Shown here in pieces: positions 20,301 through 31,265 of a stretch of 64,000 nt of DNA; the stretch's first letter is position 1, and every line of letters starts with the position of its first letter. The translations under genes and the position numbers were made by a program. This stretch comes from Sphingobium sp. AP50. Its GTDB lineage: Bacteria > Pseudomonadota > Alphaproteobacteria > Sphingomonadales > Sphingomonadaceae. The stretch spans positions 156,152 to 220,151 of the forward strand of contig NZ_FNYZ01000009.1 in the NCBI RefSeq assembly GCF_900109095.1, in the 5' to 3' direction. The notes below the pieces were generated by a model. It saw nothing but the letters and a program-made list of their open reading frames with translations, had not been told where the DNA came from and made no database searches.

Positions 20301-23300
20301 GCCCTGGGCATTGACGATGCCAGTACCCAGCAAACTATTGTCAGCCGCGCGTACCTCGATGGTCGATCCGGCGATGCCAACGCCAGTCACAACCGCACCG
20401 CTAGCATCGATCGTGGCTGAAGGTGCCGGCGGCGGGGTGAAGTCGGGCGCGGTCACGCTGATCCCGGTCGACACATTGCCGGCCAGATCGCTCTGGACGA
20501 TGCCCAGCACCTGTCCATCGACCAGCGCCGGGTCAAACAGCACCACATAGTCGCCGTCGCCATCCACGATCGCCGTGCCGATCACCGTGCCACTGGCATC
20601 CGTGACGCTGATGCTTGCGCCAGCCTCACCGGTGCCGCTGATCGACCCGCCATTGGCCGCGATCACGCCGGTCGGCGCATCAGGCGCAGTCAGGTCCGGC
20701 GCTACGATCGGTGTCGGATCGGACACATTGCCGGCGCCATCCACCTGAGTCACCGCCAATGCTTCGCCATCCACCTGCGGCGTATTGAGCGTCACGGTAT
20801 AGTTGCCCTGCGCATCGACAATGCCAGTACCCAGCAACGTCCCATCGGCTGCACGCACTTCGATCGTCGATCCCGCAACGCCTTCGCCCGTGATCACCGA
20901 TCCCGTCACCACCGTACCGGTGCCATCGATCGCGGCCGTAGGCGCAGGCGGCGGCGTGAAATCAGGCGCGGTCACGCTGATCCCGGTCGACACATTGCCG
21001 GCCAGATCGCTCTGGACGATCCCCAGCACCTGTCCATCGACCAGCGCCGGGTCAAACAGCACCACATAGTCGCCGTCGCCATCCACGATCGCCGTGCCGA
21101 TCACCGTGCCACTGGCATCCGTGACGCTGATGCTTGCGCCAGCCTCACCGGTGCCGCTGATCGACCCGCCATTGGCCGCGATCACGCCGGTCGGCGCATC
21201 GGGCGCCGTCAGGTCTGGCGCAACGATCGGTGTCGGATCGGACACATTGCCCGCGCCATCCACCTGCGTCACTGCCAGCGCTTCGCCATCCACCTGCGGC
21301 GTATTGAGCGTCACGGTATAGTTGCCCTGCGCATCGACAATGCCGCTGCCCAGCAGCGTCCCATCGACCGCACGCACCTCGATCGTCGATCCCGCAACGC
21401 CCTCGCCCGTGATCACCGATCCCGTCACCACCGTACCGGTGCCGTCAATCTCTGCCGTAGGCGCAGGCGGCGGCGTGAAATCAGGCGCGGTCACGCTGAT
21501 CCCGGTCGACACATTGCCGGCCAGATCGCTCTGGACGATCCCCAGCACCTGTCCATCGACCAGCGCCGGGTCAAACAGCACCACATAGTCGCCGTCGCCA
21601 TCCACGATCGCCGTGCCGATCACCGTGCCACTGGCATCCGTGACGCTGATCGTCGCACCGGCCTCACCGGTGCCACTGATCGATCCGCCGTTGGCCGCGA
21701 TCACGCCGGTTGGCGCATCGGGCGCAGTCAGGTCCGGCGCTACGATCGGTGTCGGATCGGACACATTGCCCGCCCCATCCACCTGCGTCACCGCCAGCGC
21801 TTCGCCATCCACCTGCGGCGTATTCAAGGTGACGGTATAATTGCCCTGCGCATCGACAATGCCAGTGCCCAGCAGCGTCCCATCGGCTGCACGCACCTCG
21901 ATCGTCGATCCAGCAACGCCTTCGCCCGTGATCACCGATCCCGTCACAACAGTACCGGTGCCGTCAATTTGTGCCGTAGGTGCAGGCGGCGGGGTAAAGT
22001 CGGGCGCGGTCACGCTGATCCCGGTGGACACATTGCCGGCCAGATCGCTCTGAACGATGCCCAGCACCTGTCCATCGACCAGCGCCGGATCGAACAAGAC
22101 CACATAGTCGCCGTCGCCATCCACGATCGCCGTGCCGATCACCGTGCCACTGGCGTCGGTAACGCTGATCGTCGCACCGGCCTCACCGGTCCCACTGATA
22201 GATCCGCCATTGGCCGCGATCACGCCGGTCGGCGCATCGGGCGCAGTCAGGTCCGGTGCCACGATCGGTGTCGGATCGGACTCGTTGCCAGCACCATCGG
22301 TCAGCGTGACAGACAGTGCTTCGCCATTCGTCAGCGGCGGATTGAGCGTGATACTGAAGCTGCCGTCGGGACGAACCGTGCCGCTGCCCAGCAGGCCACC
22401 CAGCGAATCGCGCACTTCGACACTGGCGCCAATTTCGCCTGTACCAGTTACCGCGATTCCGTCAGCCGTCACACTCGCGACCGGCCCGACCGGCGCATCG
22501 AGATCGGGCGCGCTGATGACGGTCGGCGGGGATGCATTGTCGGCAGAATCCGACTGAATAACCGTCAGCAACTGGCCATTGGCCTGCGCCGTGTCCAGCG
22601 GTGCGGAATAGCTGCCGTCACCCAGCGCAATCGTCGTTCCGATCAGGACGCCAGCAGCATCGAAGATGCGAACCGTAGCCCCGGCTTCGGCCGTGCCGAT
22701 AACCGTCAGCCCATCACCCGTGACCAGAGCTGTCGGTGCCAGCGGCGCAGTGCCATCCGGCGCGATGAGTTCGACAGGATCGGAAACATTGCCCGCCCCA
22801 TCCGTCTGCCGCACGGTCAACGTCTCGCCATTATTCTGGGGCGTGCTCAGCGCCACCTGGAAATTACCATCGCTGCCAACCTGGGCCGTTCCCAGCACCC
22901 CGCCAGCCGCATCATAAACCGTGATCAGTGCGCCAGCCTCGCCCGTTCCGGTAACACTGTTCGTGCCGTCCAGCACGGCATCCGGTGCCGCAGGAGGAGT
23001 CAGATCAGGCGCGATAGCAAGCGTCGGCGAGGAAATATTACCAGCCGCATCGATCTGCGTAACGCTGACCGTCTCGCCATTGTCGAGCGCCGTTCCCAGG
23101 ACAATCGCATAATTTCCATCGCCATCTGCTGAACCAGTCCCAAGCAGATTGCCGTCCGCATCGCGAATCTCGATCGTCGCATTGGCCTCGGCCGTGCCGG
23201 ACAAGATCGTGCCCGTCGCATTCAACCGGGCAATCGGCGGCGACGGTGCGTCGGTATCAGCATCTGCGTCTGCATCGGCATCTGCGTCTGCGTCTGCGTC

Positions 23301-26300
23301 TGCGTCAGCGTCAGCGTCAGCGTCAGCATCGGCATCGGCATCAGCGTCCGCATCTGCATCAGCGTCCGCATCTGCATCTGCATCTGCATCTGCATCTGCA
23401 TCGGCATCGGCATCGGCATCGGCATCGGCATCGGCATCTGCATCTGCATCTGCATCTGCATCGGCATCTGCATCAGCATCTGCGTCAGCATCTGCATCCG
23501 CGTCAGCATCTGCATCGGCATCAGCATCAGCATCAGCGTCTGCATCAGCGTCCGCATCGGCATCTGCATCTGCATCTGCATCAGCGTCCGCATCGGCATC
23601 TGCATCTGCATCTGCATCAGCATCTGCGTCAGCATCTGCATCCGCGTCAGCATCTGCATCGGCATCGGCATCAGCATCAGCATCAGCATCCGCGTCTGCA
23701 TCAGCGTCCGCATCGGCATCTGCATCTGCATCTGCATCAGCATCTGCATCTGCATCCGCGTCAGCATCAGCATCTGCATCTGCATCTGCGTCCGCATCCG
23801 CATCCGCATCTGCGTCAGCGTCTGCATCGGCATCCGCATCGGCATCTGCATCAGCGTCAGCATCTGCATCTGCATCTGCATCAGCGTCCGCATCTGCGTC
23901 AGCATCAGCATCAGCATCAGCATCAGCATCTGCATCAGCGTCAGCGTCCGCATCAGCGTCTGCATCTGCGTCAGCGTCAGCGTCAGCGTCAGCGTCAGCA
24001 TCGGCATCCGCATCTGCATCTGCATCGGCATCTGCATCTGCATCAGCATCCGCGTCCGCATCTGCATCGGCATCCGCGTCCGCGTCCGCATCGGCATCCG
24101 CGTCAGCGTCAGCGTCAGCATCTGCGTCTGCATCAGCGTCTGCATCAGCGTCAGCATCTGCATCAGCGTCCGCATCAGCATCAGCGTCCGCATCAGCGTC
24201 CGCATCGGCATCAGCGTCCGCATCCGCATCAGCATCAGCGTCAGCATCAGCGTCCGCATCCGCATCTGCATCAGCGTCCGCATCCGCGTCAGCGTCAGCA
24301 TCTGCGTCTGCATCCGCGTCAGCATCTGCATCGGCATCAGCGTCCGCATCAGCATCAGCATCAGCGTCTGCATCTGCATCGGCATCGGCATCTGCATCCG
24401 CGTCAGCGTCAGCGTCAGCATCCGCATCCGCATCGGCATCAGCGTCCGCATCGGCATCTGCGTCCGCATCCGCATCCGCATCTGCGTCAGCGTCTGCATC
24501 GGCATCCGCATCGGCATCTGCATCGGCATCTGCATCCGCGTCAGCGTCAGCATCTGCGTCTGCATCAGCGTCAGCGTCCGCATCTGCATCAGCATCAGCA
24601 TCAGCATCTGCATCTGCATCAGCGTCAGCGTCAGCGTCAGCGTCAGCGTCAGCGTCAGCATCTGCATCTGCATCTGCATCAGCATCAGCATCTGCATCTG
24701 CATCTGCATCTGCATCTGCATCAGCGTCAGCATCTGCGTCAGCATCAGCATCAGCATCTGCATCAGAGTCAGCGTCAGCGTCCGCATCAGCGTCTGCATC
24801 TGCGTCAGCGTCAGCGTCAGCGTCAGCGTCAGCATCGGCATCGGCATCCGCATCTGCATCGGCATCTGCATCAGCATCGGCATCCGCGTCCGCATCTGCA
24901 TCTGCATCGGCATCGGCATCCGCGTCCGCGTCCGCATCGGCATCCGCGTCAGCGTCAGCATCTGCGTCTGCATCAGCGTCAGCGTCTGCATCAGCGTCAG
25001 CGTCAGCGTCAGCGTCTGCATCAGCGTCAGCATCAGCATCAGCGTCCGCATCTGCATCTGCATCAGCATCAGCATCAGCATCAGCGTCAGCATCAGCATC
25101 AGCGTCAGCATCAGCATCAGCATCAGCGTCCGCATCAGCGTCCGCATCTGCATCTGCATCTGCATCAGCGTCCGCATCGGCATCGGCATCTGCGTCCGCA
25201 TCCGCGTCAGCGTCAGCATCTGCATCTGCATCTGCGTCTGCGTCTGCATCCGCGTCAGCATCTGCATCGGCATCAGCGTCCGCATCAGCATCAGCGTCTG
25301 CATCTGCATCTGCATCTGCATCTGCATCTGCATCTGCATCCGCGTCAGCGTCAGCGTCAGCGTCAGCGTCAGCATCCGCATCGGCATCGGCATCAGCGTC
25401 CGCATCGGCATCGGCATCTGCGTCCGCATCTGCGTCAGCGTCTGCATCTGCATCCGCGTCAGCGTCAGCATCTGCGTCTGCATCAGCGTCAGCGTCAGCG
25501 TCAGCGTCAGCATCTGCATCAGCGTCCGCATCTGCGTCAGCGTCAGCGTCAGCATCAGCATCTGCATCTGCATCTGCATCTGCATCTGCATCTGCATCAG
25601 CGTCAGCGTCCGCATCAGCGTCTGCATCTGCGTCAGCGTCAGCGTCAGCGTCAGCATCGGCATCCGCATCTGCATCGGCATCTGCATCTGCATCAGCATC
25701 GGCATCCGCGTCCGCATCTGCATCGGCATCGGCATCGGCATCCGCGTCCGCGTCCGCATCGGCATCCGCGTCAGCGTCAGCATCTGCGTCTGCATCAGCG
25801 TCAGCGTCTGCATCAGCGTCAGCATCTGCATCAGCGTCCGCATCAGCATCAGCGTCCGCATCAGCGTCCGCATCTGCATCAGCGTCCGCATCCGCATCAG
25901 CATCAGCGTCAGCATCAGCATCAGCGTCAGCATCAGCGTCCGCATCCGCATCCGCATCGGCATCTGCATCTGCATCAGCGTCCGCATCCGCGTCAGCGTC
26001 AGCATCTGCGTCTGCGTCTGCATCTGCATCGGCATCTGCATCCGCGTCAGCGTCAGCGTCAGCGTCAGCATCCGCATCGGCATCAGCGTCCGCATCGGCA
26101 TCTGCGTCCGCATCCGCATCCGCATCCGCATCTGCGTCAGCGTCTGCATCGGCATCCGCATCGGCATCTGCATCCGCGTCAGCGTCAGCATCTGCGTCTG
26201 CATCAGCGTCAGCGTCCGCATCTGCATCAGCATCAGCATCAGCATCAGCATCAGCATCAGCGTCAGCGTCAGCGTCAGCGTCAGCGTCAGCATCGGCATC

Positions 26301-29255
26301 TGCATCTGCATCTGCATCTGCATCTGCATCAGCGTCAGCATCTGCATCTGCATCTGCATCTGCGTCAGCATCTGCATCTGCATCTGCATCAGCGTCCGCA
26401 TCTGCGTCAGCATCAGCATCAGCATCTGCATCAGCGTCAGCGTCAGCGTCCGCATCAGCGTCTGCATCTGCGTCAGCGTCAGCGTCAGCATCGGCATCCG
26501 CATCTGCATCTGCATCAGCATCAGCATCGGCATCCGCGTCCGCATCTGCATCGGCATCGGCATCGGCATCCGCGTCCGCGTCCGCATCGGCATCCGCGTC
26601 AGCATCAGCATCAGCGTCAGCATCAGCATCAGCGTCCGCATCAGCGTCCGCATCTGCATCTGCATCAGCGTCCGCATCTGCATCTGCATCTGCATCTGCA
26701 TCAGCGTCCGCATCCGCGTCAGCGTCAGCATCTGCATCTGCATCCGCGTCAGCATCTGCATCGGCATCAGCGTCCGCATCAGCATCAGCGTCTGCATCTG
26801 CATCTGCATCTGCATCCGCGTCAGCGTCAGCGTCAGCGTCAGCATCCGCATCGGCATCAGCGTCCGCATCGGCATCGGCATCTGCGTCAGCGTCTGCATC
26901 GGCATCCGCATCGGCATCCGCGTCAGCGTCAGCATCTGCGTCTGCATCAGCGTCAGCATCTGCATCAGCGTCCGCATCTGCGTCAGCGTCAGCGTCAGCA
27001 TCTGCATCTGCATCTGCATCAGCGTCAGCGTCAGCGTCCGCATCAGCGTCTGCGTCAGCGTCAGCGTCAGCGTCAGCGTCAGCGTCAGCATCCGCATCGG
27101 CATCGGCATCGGCATCGGCATCGGCATCTGCATCTGCATCTGCATCTGCATCAGCGTCAGCGTCAGCGTCAGCGTCAGCGTCAGCATCTGCATCAGCGTC
27201 CGCATCTGCGTCAGCATCAGCATCAGCATCTGCATCTGCATCTGCATCTGCATCAGCGTCAGCGTCCGCATCAGCGTCTGCATCTGCGTCAGCGTCAGCG
27301 TCAGCGTCAGCATCCGCATCGGCATCGGCATCTGCATCTGCATCAGCATCTGCATCTGCGTCAGCGTCAGCGTCAGCATCCGCATCGGCATCTGCGTCTG
27401 CATCAGCGTCCGCATCGGCATCAGCATCAGCATCAGCATCAGCATCAGCATCAGCATCCGCGTCAGCATCGGCATCAGCATCAGCATCAGCATCAGCATC
27501 AGCATCAGCATCTGCGTCCGCATCCGCATCGGCATCGGCATCCGCGTCTGCATCAGCGTCAGCATCGGCATCGGCATCTGCATCTGCATCTGCATCTGCA
27601 TCTGCATCTGCATCTGCATCTGCATCTGCATCGGCATCTGCATCTGCATCTGCATCGGCATCCGCGTCCGCATCGGCATCTGCATCAGCGTCTGCATCTG
27701 CATCCGCGTCAGCATCTGCATCTGCATCTGCATCTGCATCGGCATCCGCGTCAGCGTCAGCATCTGCATCGGCGTCCGCATCAGCATCAGCATCAGCATC
27801 AGCATCAGCATCAGCATCAGCATCAGCATCAGCATCCGCATCCGCATCCGCATCCGCATCTGCATCTGCATCAGCATCAGCATCAGCATCAGCATCTGCA
27901 TCAGCATCTGCATCTGCATCTGCATCCGCATCTGCATCGGCATCGGCATCCGCATCGGCATCAGCGTCCGCATCGGCATCTGCATCCGCGTCAGCGTCAG
28001 CGTCTGCATCAGCATCTGCATCCGCGTCAGCGTCAGCATCTGCATCGGCGTCCGCATCAGCATCAGCATCAGCATCTGCATCTGCATCTGCATCTGCATC
28101 AGCATCAGCATCTGCATCTGCATCTGCATCTGCATCTGCATCTGCATCCGCATCGGCATCGGCATCCGCGTCAGCATCTGCGTCTGCATCAGCGTCAGCG
28201 TCAGCGTCAGCGTCAGCGTCAGCGTCAGCGTCAGCGTCAGCGTCAGCATCTGCATCAGCGTCCGCATCTGCGTCAGCATCAGCATCAGCATCTGCATCTG
28301 CATCTGCATCAGCGTCAGCGTCAGCGTCCGCATCAGCGTCTGCATCTGCGTCAGCGTCAGCGTCAGCGTCAGCGTCAGCATCGGCATCTGCATCTGCATC
28401 AGCATCTGCATCTGCATCGGCATCGGCATCCGCATCGGCATCGGCATCTGCATCTGCATCTGCATCTGCATCCGCGTCAGCGTCAGCGTCAGCATCTGCA
28501 TCTGCATCTGCATCTGCGTCTGCATCCGCATCTGCATCGGCATCGGCATCCGCGTCTGCATCAGCGTCCGCATCGGCATCAGCATCAGCATCAGCATCGG
28601 CATCGGCATCAGCGTCAGCGTCAGCGTCAGCGTCCGCATCTGCATCTGCATCAGCATCAGCGTCAGCGTCAGCATCAGCGTCAGCATCAGCATCAGCATC
28701 AGCATCAGCATCAGCATCAGCATCCGCATCCGCATCCGCATCTGCATCGGCATCCGCGTCTGCATCAGCGTCCGCATCGGCATCAGCGTCCGCATCTGCA
28801 TCTGCATCTGCATCTGCATCTGCATCTGCATCACTATCATCCCGATCATCAGCGGTGGCAGCGAGGCCTGCCATGCCGACACCGCTGATGAGGACAGGCA
28901 GAACAAGTGCCGATGCGGGCGCTCCACCACCGGCTGCGGCGATCAGATCGTCAATGTCGTCCAGGATCGAGAAATGGGGAGAGCGGCTTCCCGATCGGGC
29001 AAGCCATTGCGTACCTTCATCGTCACGCAGGACCAGATTGTTATCGACGCCATCAAAATGCTGGTAGAAATTCTCGATTCTAATGATCTGGCCATCTTTG
29101 AGCCGGATGAGCAGCGCGTTGTCACTCTGTTCAAAAGCAGAGATGGCATCGGGGCTCAAATCCAGCCTGACAATGCTGGGATGGTCCAATCGGATGGCTT
29201 CAACTGAAGTCTGCGCGACTGCGCCCGTCATTTTGTCGATAATCTCAGCGGCCAT
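14373..29255 (-). CDS. Giant BapA-like type I secreted adhesin with poly(Asp-Ala) stalk and Ig-like repeats
   Basis: A predicted surface adhesin or biofilm protein of 4960 residues. Order: BapA prefix-like domain (about 15-105), AAAG at 106-109, hydrophobic segment (113-134), an almost pure (Asp-Ala)n tract (about 141-2001), then about 27 Ig-like domains of 85-95 residues (each with [17 protein letters not shown] and AGN..S motifs and an APD..P.AP linker). VCBS-like domains follow ([18 protein letters not shown]), then an acidic Ser/Thr-rich tail. No RTX nonapeptides (GGxGxD) are seen near the C-terminus, so the secretion signal is of the non-RTX type. The ATG at 29255 is chosen for AAGGGA 7 nt upstream; the frame extends 11 codons further. 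The exporter operon follows directly. Asp content makes the stalk extremely acidic. Repeat-rich sequence may be mis-assembled in length. Confidence 0.93.
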   Translation of the reverse strand: MAAEIIDKMTGAVAQTSVEAIRLDHPSIVRLDLSPDAISAFEQSDNALLIRLKDGQIIRIENFYQHFDGVDNNLVLRDDEGTQWLARSGSRSPHFSILDDIDDLIAAAGGGAPASALVLPVLISGVGMAGLAATADDRDDSDADADADADADADADADADADADADADADADADADADADADADADADADADADADADADADADADADADADADADADADADADADADADADADADADADADADADADADADADADADADADADADADADADADADADADADADADADADADADADADADADADADADADADADADADADADADADADADADADADADADADADADADADADADADADADADADADADADADADADADADADADADADADADADADADADADADADADADADADADADADADADADADADADADADADADADADADADADADADADADADADADADADADADADADADADADADADADADADADADADADADADADADADADADADADADADADADADADADADADADADADADADADADADADADADADADADADADADADADADADADADADADADADADADADADADADADADADADADADADADADADADADADADADADADADADADADADADADADADADADADADADADADADADADADADADADADADADADADADADADADADADADADADADADADADADADADADADADADADADADADADADADADADADADADADADADADADADADADADADADADADADADADADADADADADADADADADADADADADADADADADADADADADADADADADADADADADADADADADADADADADADADADADADADADADADADADADADADADADADADADADADADADADADADADADADADADADADADADADADADADADADADADADADADADADADADADADADADADADADADADADADADADADADADADADADADADADADADADADADADADADADADADADADADADADADADADADADADADADADADADADADADADADADADADADADADADADADADADADADADADADADADADADADADADADADADADADADADADADADADADADADADADADADADADADADADADADADADADADADADADADADADADADADADADADADADADADADADADADADADADADADADADADADADADADADADADADADADADADADADADADADADADADADADADADADADADADADADADADADADADADADADADADADADADADADADADADADADADADADADADADADADADADADADADADADADADADADADADADADADADADADADADADADADADADADADADADADADADADADADADADADADADADADADADADADADADADADADADADADADADADADADADADADADADADADADADADADADADADADSDADADADADADADADADADADADADADADADADADADADADADADADADADADADADADADADADADADADADADADADADADADADADADADADADADADADADADADADADADADADADADADADADADADADADADADADADADADADADADADADADADADADADADADADADADADADADADADADADADADADADADADADADADADADADADADADADADADADADADADADADADADADADADADADADADADADADADADADADADADADADADADADADADADADADADADADADADADADADADADADADADADADADADADADADADADADADADADADADADADADADADADADADADADADADADADADADADADADADADADADADADADADADADADADADADADADADADADADADADADADADADADADADADADADADADADADADADADADADADADADADADADADADADADADADADADADTDAPSPPIARLNATGTILSGTAEANATIEIRDADGNLLGTGSADGDGNYAIVLGTALDNGETVSVTQIDAAGNISSPTLAIAPDLTPPAAPDAVLDGTNSVTGTGEAGALITVYDAAGGVLGTAQVGSDGNFQVALSTPQNNGETLTVRQTDGAGNVSDPVELIAPDGTAPLAPTALVTGDGLTVIGTAEAGATVRIFDAAGVLIGTTIALGDGSYSAPLDTAQANGQLLTVIQSDSADNASPPTVISAPDLDAPVGPVASVTADGIAVTGTGEIGASVEVRDSLGGLLGSGTVRPDGSFSITLNPPLTNGEALSVTLTDGAGNESDPTPIVAPDLTAPDAPTGVIAANGGSISGTGEAGATISVTDASGTVIGTAIVDGDGDYVVLFDPALVDGQVLGIVQSDLAGNVSTGISVTAPDFTPPPAPTAQIDGTGTVVTGSVITGEGVAGSTIEVRAADGTLLGTGIVDAQGNYTVTLNTPQVDGEALAVTQVDGAGNVSDPTPIVAPDLTAPDAPTGVIAANGGSISGTGEAGATISVTDASGTVIGTAIVDGDGDYVVLFDPALVDGQVLGIVQSDLAGNVSTGISVTAPDFTPPPAPTAEIDGTGTVVTGSVITGEGVAGSTIEVRAVDGTLLGSGIVDAQGNYTVTLNTPQVDGEALAVTQVDGAGNVSDPTPIVAPDLTAPDAPTGVIAANGGSISGTGEAGASISVTDASGTVIGTAIVDGDGDYVVLFDPALVDGQVLGIVQSDLAGNVSTGISVTAPDFTPPPAPTAAIDGTGTVVTGSVITGEGVAGSTIEVRAADGTLLGTGIVDAQGNYTVTLNTPQVDGEALAVTQVDGAGNVSDPTPIVAPDLTAPDAPTGVIAANGGSISGTGEAGASISVTDASGTVIGTAIVDGDGDYVVLFDPALVDGQVLGIVQSDLAGNVSTGISVTAPDFTPPPAPSATIDASGAVVTGVGIAGSTIEVRAADNSLLGTGIVNAQGNYTVMLTPPQVDSQPLTVTQLDAANNVSAPINLTAPDLTAPEPPTAIIAGDGASMTGTGEVGATISVRDPSGVEIGTATVDPDGNWSSALTPAQVHGEPLTVVQSDLAGNESAELPVTAPNLNTPDAPDPVTAIVTAGGVAVTGTGEAGATVTVTGPGGVPLGSAIVEADGSYSVTLDPAQANGETLVVIQTDTDGLSSVPVVVTAPDITPPAIPTAQIDATGAVVNGSGEKGATVTVRDADGAVVGTATVDGQGHYVVMLSPAQADGTSLRVTQSDATGNESGPAIVVTPDLTAPDAPLGAVTGDGAAVTGTGEAGATITVTNAAGTVLGTTTVAANGSYSVALTPSQANGETLTLVQADSAGNLSPTATITAPDITAPDAPTGTVTPDGTAVIGSGEAGATISITNAAGTIVGTAVVGANGSYVVTLASPQVNGETLGVIQTDGAGNPSAEVDVVAPDITAPDAPTGTITPNGAIISGTGEAGATISITDAGGTLLGTGVVAANGTYSVTLTTQQANGQALSLVQTDVAGNISPTLPITAPDITAPTAPTGTVASDGIVVTGTGEVGATISITDPAGVVIGTAIVSANGSYSLSLATPQLNGEVLGIIQTDGAGNPSAEVDLIAPDSTAPIAPTGTIRGDGAVINGTGEAGATISVTNAAGTVLGTATVAGNGSYSVTLTPAQTNGEALTLVQSDAAGNVSPQLPIVAPDTTAPDAPTGTVASDGATVTGTGEAGATISITDPTGTVIGTAIVGANGSYVATLTTPQLNGETLGLIQTDTAGNASAEVDLIAPDVTPPAAPTGSVTPDGTMVIGTGEAGATISITDPAGTIIGTATVAGDGSYSVTLTTPQVNGETLGIVQADPAGNISPSVPTLAPDITPPAAPTGAVTPDGLTVNGTGEAGATINVTDPLGTVIGTAVVAANGSYSVTLSTPQVNGETLGITQRDVAGNLSPVASVAAPDSTPPAAPTGAVSIGGTIVTGTGEPGATIRISNAAGVLLITAIVAADGSYSATLPTAQTNGERLSLIQVDAAGNGSTEVALIAPDTTPPAAPTAAISANGGIVTGQGEAGATITVRAADGSVLGSALVAANGSYSVTLNAAQLNGQQLSVGQSDAAGNASANVGVTAPDHTPPDAPTAAISGTGTVVTGVGEAGATVTITNAAGVIIGSAVVAANGSYSVTLTQAQANGETVGIIQTDPAGNVSAQTSIVAPDITPPPAPANLAVDATGLTLTGIGEAGATVRVRDGNGTLIGTAQVGTDGHFSVTLSSPQIGGENLTVTQTDLAGNPSIAATVGAPFDIAAFDNSAIALIDLLPVSTSVNHGTANYTALVSLDLLNLNLQVLGTPSVGFTVADGHSFNAVFTYDATLTIGALSGYTVAVQRWNGSQWVAVNGGSGVSLVQLTLLNGNLVSTETLGPGQYRAFAAFEGTLGLGLIGELHVTGTDLDFTDIGGIVPQQIHGNVITDPSADGHVDIVSPQTQIQSVTVNGVTTAVNADGTVVNGAFGRLVINLDGSYSYTPSASAAAIGKTDIFQYQLIDRSDGETETANLIISIGSDDITAAPIANHDIATAAVQYQNVVTTVPTAQEFSFSTPTLATRSGSDSFSVASNSLADITITVIRAGTIAVLPSYTITVRNAANAVVGTYTATAIAGLPLGSGISHTFEDLPAGNYTYTVSSTNTLGLTYNTTVYIGETITHLDQYSVSGVTGTQGELLANDTTGTAFATVKVGTGTGFVEVGETPIVINGTYGKLTVNETGHYSYTPGTTIAHSTVNLVDSFTYQIVQPNGVSATATLDVTINVASGSASALMSVEQTSLLVEDTVVASDDSHAAATASSDQTAPTTDEPASSDEIASLSSGDLILAATQSDLVDPSDNMQDATTADTDPSGTVVSDEVLGELAYQMFEGQGALEDVLSAYLDSQPSSEQADPVEGAAPVPASADLTPVDLPEDPLSYLATPDDIDKNNQNNGHQF
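20432..22270. repeat. 519-bp tandem repeats encoding paired Ig-like domains
   Basis: The 10-mer GGTCACGCTG recurs at 20451, 20970, 21489 and 22008, exactly 519 bp (173 residues) apart, within long near-identical stretches. Each unit encodes two Ig-like domains, one beginning [15 protein letters not shown] and one beginning TPPPAPTA. Four copies of the first and three full copies of the second (plus a divergent fourth) are visible. Ig-like domains outside this block are far more divergent, so this is a recent tandem amplification. Confidence 0.9.
23253..28835. repeat. Hexanucleotide tract coding for about 930 Asp-Ala units, with higher-order repeats
   Basis: About 5.58 kb made only of the minus-strand hexamer GAY-GCN. 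Both Asp codons and all four Ala codons are used in a mixed order, yet the protein is Asp-Ala throughout apart from one Ala to Ser (TCT at 24765-24767). A higher-order period is visible: the string GCATCAGCGTCTGCATCTGC (plus strand) starts at 23950, 24784, 25612, 26452, 27268 and 28330, the first intervals being 834, 828, 840 and 816 bp, all multiples of six. Copy-number changes would keep the frame. Confidence 0.95.
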
Positions 29256-29712
29256 CGTCGATCCCTTTTTCCTCCCTGATGCAGCCATTGACGTGGGACT
29301 GCGCAGGGGATCGCCGCGCGTTCTTCAAGACGTCAAAAGAGCCCGCAGCGCCCGAACAAACGGCGGTGGCTACAGGTTGATGCAAGGATTCCGATTTCGG
29401 ATTCGATTTTTCAGATCGGCCGGAACAAAGGGCCTGCTTCACATCTGTCGGCAATATATTCAGCCGATCATTTGGAACCGGACGAGCAGTTGCTGGGCTA
29501 ACCGAAGCACGGCAGGGACCAGAATATTACTGCTTATGCAGCCTTCGAGCAGCCGACAGCCCTGCTCCGGCATATAAGACGGAGCAGATTTCGCGAACAT
29601 GCTTGTCAGCCAGACGCCCGAGCTGGCTGACAAGTCATGCAGTTCTGATGGTCAAGACGACGTGGCCCGGAACGCCCGGACTGGTCAGTTCCTGCCATTC
29701 ACGCCGATGGGT
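29256..29712. other. Intergenic region upstream of the adhesin
   Basis: A 457-bp gap carrying the presumed adhesin promoter (minus strand). I find no convincing coding sequence. Its one clear structure is the 12-bp inverted repeat at 29602-29634. No strong sigma-70 hexamer pair stands out. Confidence 0.5.
29602..29634 (-). terminator. Perfect inverted repeat downstream of the FG-GAP gene
   Basis: CTTGTCAGCCAG (29602-29613) pairs perfectly with CTGGCTGACAAG (29623-29634) around a 9-nt loop. It lies about 80 bp past the stop of the minus-strand gene at 29713. No T-run follows, so it would be an atypical terminator or transcript-stabilising hairpin. Confidence 0.45.
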
Positions 29713-31236
29713 TCAGTTTTTCTGCTGAACCGTCAGCACCTTCGCCTTATAATCGGCGGGGCGAACGTTGTTGAGCCACTGCACCTTGCGCCCCTTGGCC
29801 GTCAGCCAGGTGACGGCCACCGAAACCTTGTCCATGGACTTGAGGCCAAAGTGCAGCGGCGTCACGCTCTGCGCGCCATAGCCGCCACCGGTCGAAACCA
29901 TGCGGGTCGCCAGTACGCGCTTCTTGCTGTCGTACAGGCGAATTTCGGTGCCAGGCTTGGCGGGACGCCCCTTTGCATCCAGCGGCATGATGTTGATCGC
30001 GCGCGCGGCCTGCGCGGCGGGCATGACGTTGCGGAAGATGAAATGGCCGCCGACCGCGCTGTAACCGTGCGTCACGGTCAGGTCGATCGCGCCGTCGCCG
30101 TCATAATCCACCCATTCCACGCCATGGTCGCCATCGTTCAGGATCGGATATTGGTCGATCACATTGACGAAGCGCTTGCCGCCTTCATTGTGGAAGAGCG
30201 AGACAGCCGGCACCTGATTGGGCGTCTTGCCATGATAGGAGGTTATATAGAGATCGAGGAAACCGTCATTATCATAGTCGCCCCAGGATGCGCCGACGGC
30301 ATGATTCTCGACATCGACGCCCATCTGCGCCGCGACATTGATGAAGCCGCCCTTGCCGTCATTCTTCCACAGGACATTCTTGCCATAATTGGGCACGAAG
30401 ATGTCGAGCAGGCCGTCATTGTCGAAATCGCCCACGGCACAGCCGACGCCGCCATCTTCCTTCCCGCGACCGGGCATGTCCATGCCCAGCTTGGGCGCGA
30501 CATCGACGAAGCGGTCGCCCTCATTATGGTAGAGGGAGTCGGTCTTGCCCGACTGGTTGGCCAGGAACAGGTCGAGCTTGCCGTCCTGATCATAATCCAG
30601 CCAGCAGGCGCCCACGGTCGATTTGAACACGGTCGGGTCCGTGTCGGCCATGATCTGGCTGAAAGCGCCGCCATCATTGCGATAGAGGCGGTTCTTGCCG
30701 ATGCGGTCGGTGGCGTAGAGGTCGAGTTTCCCGTCATTGTCGACGTCGATCCAGTTATTCTGGCGCGACGCGCGACCGGGATTGACCATGGTCAGGCCGA
30801 CCTTCTCCGCCACATTCTCGAACCTTTTGCCTTCGATATTGCGGAACAGCGCGCTCGGCTTGTCGGGCAGGGAGGAGCCGGCGAACAGGTCCAGCCAGCC
30901 GTCCCCGTCATAATCGGCCCAGCTGATCGCACGGAATTCACCGCCCGCGGTCGGAAGGCCCATCGCTTCCCCAACCCGCACGAACGTCCCGTTGTCGTTG
31001 CGATAGAGATGGATCGCGCCGCTCTTCATCGTGACCGCGAAGTCGAGGTCGCCATCCTTGTCGAAATCGGCCCAGGCGTTGGAGAGCGATCCCGCCTCAT
31101 CGAACAGGTCGCGCTGGATCGCCTCGAAATGCTGACCGGTTTCGGGGGCCTGCGCAATGGCGGGCGCACCCGCGATCGCCGCGCCCGACAGGAGCAGCAG
31201 GGCCAGTTTCGCGCGCATCGTGCTGGAGCTATTCAC
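29713..31236 (-). CDS. Secreted FG-GAP/VCBS repeat protein with ASPIC/UnbV C-terminus
   Basis: A 507-residue exported beta-propeller. A signal peptide (about 7-29, ending APAIAQA) is followed by about seven blades with Ca-binding DxDxDGxxD loops (DKDGDLDF, DYDGDGWLDLF, DVDNDGKLDLY, DYDQDGKLDLF, DFDNDGLLDIF, DYDNDGFLDLY, DYDGDGAIDL). The C-terminal 90 residues (GTEIRLYDSKKRVLATRMVS... YGAQSVTPLHFGL) match the ASPIC/UnbV domain. The GTG at 31236 is favoured by AGAGGAA 7 nt before it; ATG at 31218 is possible. It is the last gene of the receptor-amidase-dipeptidase unit, 29 bp after the dipeptidase. Its role is unknown; it may bind substrate at the cell surface. Confidence 0.88.
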   Translation of the reverse strand: MNSSSTMRAKLALLLLSGAAIAGAPAIAQAPETGQHFEAIQRDLFDEAGSLSNAWADFDKDGDLDFAVTMKSGAIHLYRNDNGTFVRVGEAMGLPTAGGEFRAISWADYDGDGWLDLFAGSSLPDKPSALFRNIEGKRFENVAEKVGLTMVNPGRASRQNNWIDVDNDGKLDLYATDRIGKNRLYRNDGGAFSQIMADTDPTVFKSTVGACWLDYDQDGKLDLFLANQSGKTDSLYHNEGDRFVDVAPKLGMDMPGRGKEDGGVGCAVGDFDNDGLLDIFVPNYGKNVLWKNDGKGGFINVAAQMGVDVENHAVGASWGDYDNDGFLDLYITSYHGKTPNQVPAVSLFHNEGGKRFVNVIDQYPILNDGDHGVEWVDYDGDGAIDLTVTHGYSAVGGHFIFRNVMPAAQAARAINIMPLDAKGRPAKPGTEIRLYDSKKRVLATRMVSTGGGYGAQSVTPLHFGLKSMDKVSVAVTWLTAKGRKVQWLNNVRPADYKAKVLTVQQKN

Positions 31237-31265
31237 GGCAGTTCCTCTTTATCGTCGCAATTGGG

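Noticed and set aside
15000..22900. Many plus-strand frames of 60-160 codons and two longer ones (18186-20420, 21969-23132) opposite the Ig-like repeats
   Set aside because: They repeat with the Ig-like units on the other strand, have no family resemblance and arise from the codon bias of the adhesin gene.
23253..28835. CRISPR array or satellite-like array
   Set aside because: There are no unique spacers of constant length; the unit is a six-base codon pair inside one open reading frame.
23149..29067. A 1972-codon plus-strand frame reading Ala-Ser repeats, and further long frames of Met/Gln/Leu/Thr and His/Arg/Leu repeats across the same DNA
   Set aside because: The hexamer tract has no stop codon in several frames, so long open frames are inevitable. 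Only the minus-strand Asp-Ala frame joins recognisable domains at both ends.
29709..29731. Inverted repeat GGTTCAG...CTGAACC at the end of the FG-GAP gene as terminator
   Set aside because: It overlaps the last codons and stop, the stem is only 7 bp, and no T-run follows.
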